A stretch of 47,500 nucleotides of DNA, from positions 1 to 47,500 of the forward strand of contig NZ_KI519505.1 in assembly GCF_000482805.1 (NCBI RefSeq), in the 5' to 3' direction. The translations under genes and the position numbers were made by a program. Position 1 is the stretch's first letter, and every line of letters starts with the position of its first letter. Below are positions 40,634-47,500 of the stretch, in pieces. The notes beneath the pieces were generated by a model. The model was not told where the DNA came from. It searched no databases and was given only the letters and a program-made list of their open reading frames with translations. The stretch is from Deinococcus murrayi DSM 11303 (lineage in GTDB: Bacteria; Deinococcota; Deinococci; Deinococcales; Deinococcaceae).

Positions 40634-41551
40634 TCAGCGCAAGCGGGCCTTGTCGTGCAGCTTCTTGGCGATTTCCAGGATTTCGCCCATGTCCCATTCC
40701 GGCGAGAAGGCGGCCGAGTCGTGGCCGCCGTCGACGGGCTGGCCACCCTCGATGGAGGTGTACTCGTCGACAAAGACTTCCGAGCCGTCTTCGGGGTGGG
40801 TGCCCTGCCAGACGGTGCCGAGCTGGGTGAAGTCGGTGTCGCTGAAGCGGTAGAGCTTGCGGTGCACGCCCTGCTCCATCAGCCGCTTGGATTCGGGGAT
40901 GAGGTGGGTCGGGATGTTGGGCATGGGCAGCAGCTTTTCCATGTTCACGCCCGACAACGACTCCAGCGCCTTGGCATAGGCAATCTGGTGCACGCCCCCG
41001 CGCACGAGCAGATACCCCACGAGCGCCTTCGCGGTGGGGTCGTCCACCATCTCGTAGACGCGCAGCTTGTTGTGCCGCGCCGCGCCCTCCAGAAAGAAGT
41101 TGTGGGTCAGGTCCAGCATGAGGTTGCCGCTGGAGTACACGTAGTCCCCCGTCCAGGCCTTGCCGTGCGAGTCCGCAATCATCGCCCCCGGTCCCGCCGC
41201 GATGAAGTGCTTGGCGTAGCGCACGTCCTGGGCGTAGGAAAAGGGATGGGTGGTGGGGTCAATCGGCTCCTCGCGTTCCTTGACCTCTGGCCCGGCGAGC
41301 AGGCTGTTGATGGTGGCGGCCACCAGCTCCACATGCCCCAGTTCCTCAGCGGCGATGTTGGCGATTAGCTCGTAGTAGGGCCGCAGGGTGTCCTTGCCCC
41401 GGAAGTTAAAGGACTGGGTCATGTAGTTCATCAGGGTGGACATCTCGCCGAATCTCCCGCCCATCAGCTCCTGCACGGTGGCCGCGCCGTTGGGGTTGGC
41501 TTCTTTGGGAAGCGGGAGGTCAAACTGCAACTTGTCGATGCGTAGGAACAT
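40634..41551 (-). CDS. Manganese catalase
   Basis: A 305-residue non-haem catalase that disproportionates hydrogen peroxide at a dinuclear Mn site. The four-helix bundle carries ELMGGRFGEMSTLMNYMTQSF (first Glu ligand), IANIAAEELGHVELVAATIN (Glu and His ligands), FLEGAARHNKLRVYEM and YLLVRGGVHQIAYAKALE (second Glu/His pair), then a C-terminal tail. All ligands are in place. GAGGAGGG stands 6 nt before the ATG. Its upstream region (41552-41768) is shared with the divergent SDR gene and contains a GGGGGTGTCCCC dyad around 41613-41624. It adds to the peroxide defence typical of the genus. Confidence 0.94.
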   Translation of the reverse strand: MFLRIDKLQFDLPLPKEANPNGAATVQELMGGRFGEMSTLMNYMTQSFNFRGKDTLRPYYELIANIAAEELGHVELVAATINSLLAGPEVKEREEPIDPTTHPFSYAQDVRYAKHFIAAGPGAMIADSHGKAWTGDYVYSSGNLMLDLTHNFFLEGAARHNKLRVYEMVDDPTAKALVGYLLVRGGVHQIAYAKALESLSGVNMEKLLPMPNIPTHLIPESKRLMEQGVHRKLYRFSDTDFTQLGTVWQGTHPEDGSEVFVDEYTSIEGGQPVDGGHDSAAFSPEWDMGEILEIAKKLHDKARLR

Positions 41552-41768
41552 GGGAACCCTCCTCGAACAGTGAGTCACGTGGGTGCATGGGGCCGACCGG
41601 TTCATATCTGATGGGGACACCCCCGTCAGAGTGGTGAGGCCCCCCACCATGTGAAGGTCGCCGCAAGGTTCGCCGCGGGAAGCTGACCCTCTGGCAACTC
41701 GCCTTAACCGAGCTATCAGCGCCCCCTTCCGGCGGGGCGTTAGGGTGCCGCCGACATAGGAGGTCGGT

Positions 41769-42551
41769 ATGGGCATGTTGGACGGCAAAGTCGCCCTGAT
41801 GACGGGCGCGGCGAGCGGCATCGGGGCGAGCACGGCGCGGCGCTTCGCGCAGGAGGGTGCCCGCGTGATTCTCGCTGACATGCAGGATGAGGCAGGTCAG
41901 CAGGTTCTGAGCGAGATTGCCGGGGCCGGCGGGCAGGCCCTCTACGTCCACTGCGACGTGTCGGACGCCGACTCGGTGCGGGAAGCGGTGGAGGCCGGGG
42001 TGCGCGAGTTCGGGCGGCTCGACATCGTGTTCGCCAACGCGGGGGTGAACGGGGTGTGGGCACCCATCGACGAGTTGCAACCGGAAGAGTGGGACCAGAC
42101 CCTCGCCATCAACCTGCGGGGCACCTACCTCACCGTGCACTTCGCGGTGCCGCACCTCAAGCGGGCGGGGGGCGGCAGCATCATCGTGACGAGCAGCGTC
42201 AACGGCACCCGCACCTTTTCCAGCCCCGGCGCGAGCGCTTACAGCACGTCCAAAGCGGGGCAGGTGGCCTTGACCAAGATGATTGCGCTGGAGTTGGGCC
42301 GTCACGGCATCCGCTGCAACGCCGTTTGCCCCGGCCTCATTCACACCGACATCGAGGAGCGCACCGAGCACCGGGGCACCGAGAAGCTGGGCATCGAGGT
42401 CGAGTTGCCGGAAGGCAGCCCCGCGCTGAACGAGGGCGAGGGCAGCCCCGCCGATGTGGCGGACACCTGCCTCTTTCTCGCCTCGGACCTCAGCCGCCAC
42501 GTGTCGGGGGTTGAGATTTACGTGGACGGCGGGGCCTCGCTGCTGCGCTGA
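41769..42551 (+). CDS. SDR-family oxidoreductase
   Basis: A 260-residue short-chain dehydrogenase. The cofactor motif TGAASGIG (12-19) is followed by an acidic residue in ILADMQD, favouring NAD. NAGVNG and the catalytic set Asn (LAINLRGTY), Ser (TSSVNGT), Tyr-x-x-x-Lys (AYSTSKAGQ) are complete. The C-terminal YVDGGASLL is typical. The substrate cannot be inferred. The RBS TAGGAGGT is ideal. otsA follows 29 bp later, so the gene may be co-transcribed with trehalose synthesis, though a functional link is not evident. Confidence 0.9.
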   Translation: MGMLDGKVALMTGAASGIGASTARRFAQEGARVILADMQDEAGQQVLSEIAGAGGQALYVHCDVSDADSVREAVEAGVREFGRLDIVFANAGVNGVWAPIDELQPEEWDQTLAINLRGTYLTVHFAVPHLKRAGGGSIIVTSSVNGTRTFSSPGASAYSTSKAGQVALTKMIALELGRHGIRCNAVCPGLIHTDIEERTEHRGTEKLGIEVELPEGSPALNEGEGSPADVADTCLFLASDLSRHVSGVEIYVDGGASLLR

Positions 42552-42580
42552 GCCGCCCCCCTCCTCCCGAAAGGACTCCT

Positions 42581-43950
<1,370 letters not shown>

Positions 43951-43954
<4 letters not shown>

Positions 43955-44661
43955 GCCTGCCCCCGGACCTCCTTGCCCTGGGAAAGCGGCCTCTCCTTGT
44001 CCTGGCCGACTATGACGGCACCCTCGCGCCCATCGTCCCCCGCCCGGAGGAGGCGTGGCCACAGCCGGGGGCGCGGGAGGCGCTGGAGCGCCTGCTGGCG
44101 GGGGGGCGGCACCGCGCCGCCATCGTGACCGGACGCCTCGCCGCGCAGGTCCAAGCCTTTCTGAGGCTCCCCGACCTGCCCGTCGTCGGGCTGCACGGGA
44201 TGGAGTGGCCCGGCGAGACGCTGGCCGCCCCCGACGCGGCAGCGCGCCGTGCCCTCATCGCCCAGCTGCCCGACCTTCCCGGCCTGCGGTTGGAAGACAA
44301 AGGCTGGACCTTGGCCGTCCACTCCCGCGAGGTGCCCGCAGGGCGGCAGGCCGAGGCCGAAGCCCGCCTCGCCGCCCTGCCCCTCCCCCCCGGCTGGGAG
44401 GCGGTGGCGGGCAAAAAGGTCCGCGAGTTCCGGCCCAGCGGCTTCGGCAAGGGCCGGGCGGCGGCGCGGCTGGCGGGGCTGCACTCAGAGCACCTTCCCG
44501 TCTTTCTCGGCGACGACGTGACCGACGAGGAAGGCTTCGTGCGGGTGCGGGCACTGGGCGGCGTGACCGTCAAGGTGGGGGAGGGCGACACCGCCGCCGA
44601 GCACCGGGTGAACAGCCCCGCCGACGTGGTGGCGCTGCTGCGGGCCTGGGGGGACGCCTAG
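43951..44661 (+). CDS. otsB: Trehalose-6-phosphate phosphatase
   Basis: A 236-residue HAD-superfamily phosphatase that removes the phosphate from trehalose-6-phosphate. The nucleophile motif is LVLADYDGTLAPIV (about 19-32), motif II AAIVTGR, and motif IV FLGDDVTDEEGFVRV with the metal-binding aspartates. GLHGMEW is the trehalose-6-phosphate phosphatase cap signature. The start overlaps the otsA stop by 4 bp and its stop overlaps that of the convergent ywbE-like gene by 2 bp. The length is normal. Confidence 0.94.
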
Positions 44662-44858
44662 CCCTCCGTGCCCACCACCGCCTGCACCCGCCCCACCTGG
44701 CCGGAGGTCAGCCGCACCTTGATGCCGTGCGGGTGGGTGGGCGATTTGGTGAGCAGCGCCGCGACCACGCCGCGGGTGAGCCTGCCGGTGGCTTGTTCCT
44801 GCTTTTGCACGATGTCCACGGTAAGGCCGGGGCGAATCTGGGCACGGGAGGGGGGCAT
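44658..44858 (-). CDS. YwbE family protein
   Basis: A 66-residue basic protein close to Bacillus YwbE (DUF2196): IRPGLTVDIVQKQEQATGRLTRGVVAALLTKSPTHPHGIKVRLTSGQVGRVQAVV. The conserved core is PGLxVDIVxKxDQxTGxLTxGxVxxxLTxSxxHPHGIKVRL. The function is not established. The small SH3-like fold suggests nucleic-acid or ribosome binding. ATG 44858 is fixed by TATCCT 6 nt upstream, trimming an upstream in-frame extension. It is tail-to-tail with otsB. Confidence 0.9.
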   Translation of the reverse strand: MPPSRAQIRPGLTVDIVQKQEQATGRLTRGVVAALLTKSPTHPHGIKVRLTSGQVGRVQAVVGTEG

Positions 44859-44864
44859 GGGGGG

Positions 44865-44870
44865 AGGATA
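44865..44870 (-). promoter_or_regulatory. -10 box of the ywbE-like gene
   Basis: TATCCT on the minus strand, 6 nt before ATG 44858; the longer in-frame start lies upstream of the box. Confidence 0.55.
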
Positions 44871-44904
44871 GGGGAGAGGGATGATTGGGCGAGGCACCTC
44901 GTTA

Positions 44905-45156
44905 CTACTCATTCGCCCGGAACGTCCGCTGCGCCGCTTCCTGCCGAAAATCCTCTGTCTCTGCGTTCGCGCTGTAGACGCGGTTCAGCGCCGCCGTCAC
45001 GTCCTCGCTGCTGTGCCTTGCCAGATACTCCCGCAGGGCAGCCCGGCACAGTTCGCTCCGGCTCACGCCCAACCTTTGCGCCAGAGCCTCGACCTCGGCA
45101 AAGGTCGGGTCGTCCAGAGGGAAGGACACTCGCACCGTAGGAGTATGAAGGGGCAT
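44905..45156 (-). CDS. Ribbon-helix-helix (CopG/MazE-like) protein, no adjacent toxin
   Basis: An 83-residue protein. TVRVSFPLDDPTFAEVEALAQRLGVSRSELCRAALREYLARH is a ribbon-helix-helix DNA-binding domain, with the strand residues in VRVSF. The C-terminal part NRVYSANAETEDFRQEAAQRTFRANE has the length and charge of an antitoxin tail such as those that clamp MazF-type toxins. No toxin gene is found on either side: upstream is about 100 bp of untranslated DNA before purF's end and downstream is the ywbE promoter. It is therefore either an orphan antitoxin or a stand-alone repressor. Confidence 0.78.
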   Translation of the reverse strand: MPLHTPTVRVSFPLDDPTFAEVEALAQRLGVSRSELCRAALREYLARHSSEDVTAALNRVYSANAETEDFRQEAAQRTFRANE

Positions 45157-45255
45157 GGCCTGGGCGGAATGAGTGAACTACGCGCCAGCGTGAACGACCT
45201 GCTCGGCGACAGTGCTCCGTGGTCCCCCTCCACCGCCGCCAGCACCTGCTTTCCC

Positions 45256-46674
<1,419 letters not shown>

Positions 46675-46713
46675 GGTTGAGGTCCTTTGGGGGGTGATGG
46701 AGTGGGTCAGACG

Positions 46714-46755
46714 CCCCCTCACCCCCGGCCCCTCTCCCACCGGGGGAGAGGGGAG
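46714..46755 (+). repeat. Left palindromic inverted repeat of the DUF559 unit
   Basis: Starts CCCCCTCACCCCCGGCCCCT and contains CCCCTCTCCC (46729-46738) pairing with GGGAGAGGGG (46744-46753). 40 of 42 bases match the reverse complement of the right copy. Confidence 0.85.
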
Positions 46756-46763
46756 TGCAGAGG

Positions 46764-46769
46764 TAGATT
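46764..46769 (+). promoter_or_regulatory. -10-like box of the DUF559 gene
   Basis: TAGATT ends 5 nt before ATG 46775, inside the unit, so the gene may carry its own leaderless promoter. Confidence 0.4.
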
Positions 46770-46774
46770 GCCTT

Positions 46775-47125
46775 ATGGGGACGCGGCATGTGAGGCGGGA
46801 GATACAGAGGGCGCGGGCTTTGAGACGTGCTCAGACGCCGGAAGAAGAGATGCTCTGGCGCGCGCTGCGAAACCGTTTTCAAACTTTGAAGTTCCGCCGT
46901 CAACAACCCATCGGACCTTACATCGCCGATTTCGTCTGCTATCAAGCCAAGTTGGTGATTGAACTGGACGGCTCCCAACATGCCGGGGAGTCCGCCCGTG
47001 CCTATGACGCTGTCCGAACAGAGTTCTTGGAAGCGGGGGGCTTCAGGGTCCTGCGTTTTTGGAACAGTGAGGTCCGCTTCAACCTGCAAGGGGTCATCCA
47101 GAGCATTCAGACCCATCTGCCCTAA
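46775..47125 (+). CDS. DUF559-family endonuclease (Vsr-like PD-(D/E)xK)
   Basis: A 116-residue protein. The core is LRRAQTPEEEMLWRALRNRFQTLKFRRQQPIGPYIADFVCYQAKLVIELDGSQH, with the DUF559 hallmarks: a helix LWRxLR, KFRRQxPIGPYIADFVC, and ELDGxQH, where Asp of ADF and Glu/Asp of ELDG are the expected metal ligands. EFLEAGGFRVLRFWNSEV completes the Vsr-like fold. All motif residues are intact. The target of this common family is unknown. G+C is visibly lower than in purF and purL. It is oriented opposite to the pur genes. Confidence 0.9.
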   Translation: MGTRHVRREIQRARALRRAQTPEEEMLWRALRNRFQTLKFRRQQPIGPYIADFVCYQAKLVIELDGSQHAGESARAYDAVRTEFLEAGGFRVLRFWNSEVRFNLQGVIQSIQTHLP

Positions 47126-47134
47126 CCCCCCTTG

Positions 47135-47176
47135 CTCCCCTCTCCCCTCGTGGGAGAGGGGCCGGGGGTGAGGGGG
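47135..47176 (-). repeat. Right palindromic inverted repeat of the DUF559 unit
   Basis: Reverse complement of the left copy except at two central positions. It begins 9 nt after the DUF559 stop and may also serve as its terminator. Confidence 0.85.
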
Positions 47177-47202
47177 CATGTGGCCAACGCTGTTCCCCAT
47201 AC

Positions 47203-47500
47203 TCACCCCAAAATCTCCCGCAGCGGCGCTTCCCAGGCGGCTTTCAGCGTCTCAAGGCTCACGCTCAACTGTACGTTCGCCCCGCTCAGGACAATGGTGA
47301 CCCGGTCACTCCCCGGCAGGCTCTCGCCCAGCGCCGCGTAGGGCACGCCGAGGCCGCCCAGCAGGTCCTGCGCGGCCTCCTCGTGGCCCACGGGCACGGC
47401 GACGATGACGCGGCTGTGTGCCTCCCCGAAGAGCACCGCGTCGGGGCGCACGCCCTCCGGCACGTTCAGGGTGACCTGGAGGCCCTGCCCGCCCGCAATC
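47203..47500 (-). CDS. purL: Phosphoribosylformylglycinamidine synthase II, C-terminal part (runs off window)
   Basis: About 98 codons at the window edge end at 47203. The visible part reads GLQVTLNVPEGVRPDAVLFGEAHSRVIVAV, then a ferredoxin-like domain GHEEAAQDLLGGLGVPYAALGES...VTIVLSGANVQLSVSLETLKAAWEAPLREILG. The pattern LFGE(A/S)xSRxIVxV is the last ATP-domain motif of PurL, and the end SxxxLxxxWExPLRE is its C-terminus. It uses ATP and glutamine-derived ammonia to convert FGAR to FGAM. Its direction and order before purF fit a pur operon now interrupted by the DUF559 unit. Confidence 0.92.
   Translation of the reverse strand, partial: IAGGQGLQVTLNVPEGVRPDAVLFGEAHSRVIVAVPVGHEEAAQDLLGGLGVPYAALGESLPGSDRVTIVLSGANVQLSVSLETLKAAWEAPLREILG

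Larger units (their letters stand above)
46714..47176 (+). mobile_element. DUF559 gene enclosed by inverted palindromic repeats (463 bp)
   Basis: Two 42-nt inverted repeats (46714-46755 and 47135-47176) differ at only two positions and enclose a single small nuclease gene. Each repeat is itself partly palindromic (CCCCTCTCCC...GGGAGAGGGG). The block sits between purL and purF, which elsewhere are usually close together. No transposase is present. The architecture is analogous to REP/RAYT units, but with a PD-(D/E)xK nuclease instead of a Y1 transposase. No target duplication is evident. Confidence 0.6.

Noticed and set aside
45157..45255. A MazF-like toxin partner for the ribbon-helix-helix gene
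   Set aside because: No frame of suitable length or motif on either strand here or downstream of the gene.
46714..46755. Palindrome as only a transcription terminator of purL
   Set aside because: A terminator would not explain the 40/42 inverted copy on the other side of the DUF559 gene; termination may be a secondary role.

Overview
This window looks like a chromosomal segment of a Deinococcus species (Deinococcota). I infer this from the high G+C (about 70 percent by eye), the gene content (Mn catalase, a DrII-type RNase II relative, a ba3-type cytochrome oxidase, trehalose synthesis, an HRDC fusion protein), two copies of a Deinococcus-like small noncoding repeat, and above all the promoter style. 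About twenty genes start 5-10 nt (mostly 6-7) after a TANNNT -10 box, the leaderless architecture reported for Deinococcus. I used that rule to choose many start codons. The class II photolyase argues against D. radiodurans itself.

Layout. 1-415: 5' end of an ISAs1-like transposase running off the window, then palindromic repeat DNA. 416-8982: TRIC-like channel, trans-sulfuration PLP enzyme, class II photolyase, glmS behind a clear glmS ribozyme, a YqhA-family membrane protein, a lone MrpE subunit preceded by a candidate leaderless micro-ORF, a single-domain response regulator, surE and a small unknown protein. 8984-20786: repeat copy, LysM/M23 peptidase, truA, a large restriction-modification-type methyltransferase with an AT-rich specificity region and a degenerate nuclease motif, the agmatine-to-putrescine enzymes (aguA, aguB) with a double GNAT protein and a DsbA-like protein between them, envelope proteins, and an RNase II-type enzyme. 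20978-23028: a three-gene module whose products all carry the same short helical motif, one of them a DUF2089-type regulator. 23126-25841: diguanylate cyclase, flavin reductase-like protein, xseB, plsC-like acyltransferase. 25869-29220: cobalamin riboswitch and B12/corrinoid ABC importer with a 2Fe-2S protein.

29221-33645: small membrane ORF with terminator, an HRDC protein whose N-terminal half is a lysine-less trans-sulfuration enzyme fold, a frameshifted gene, uppS, a second repeat copy and mutY. 33772-35151: a TnpB-only IS200/IS605-type element inserted after TCAC in a 62-codon gene; joining the flanks across TCAC restores the frame exactly. 35206-38541: cytochrome oxidase operon (CBS protein, small subunit, CuA subunit II, subunit I, cytochrome c). 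38740-45156: SARP-like regulator, SMP-30 protein, Mn catalase, SDR, otsA, otsB, ywbE-like gene and an orphan ribbon-helix-helix protein. 45256-47500: purF and the end of purL, separated by a compact DUF559 endonuclease gene enclosed by 42-nt inverted palindromic repeats, which looks like a small mobile unit.

Physiological themes are DNA repair and oxidative defence (photolyase, MutY, XseB, Mn catalase), envelope synthesis (glmS, uppS, plsC, M23), B12 uptake, polyamine and trehalose synthesis, and several small selfish elements. No tRNA, rRNA or CRISPR array was seen.
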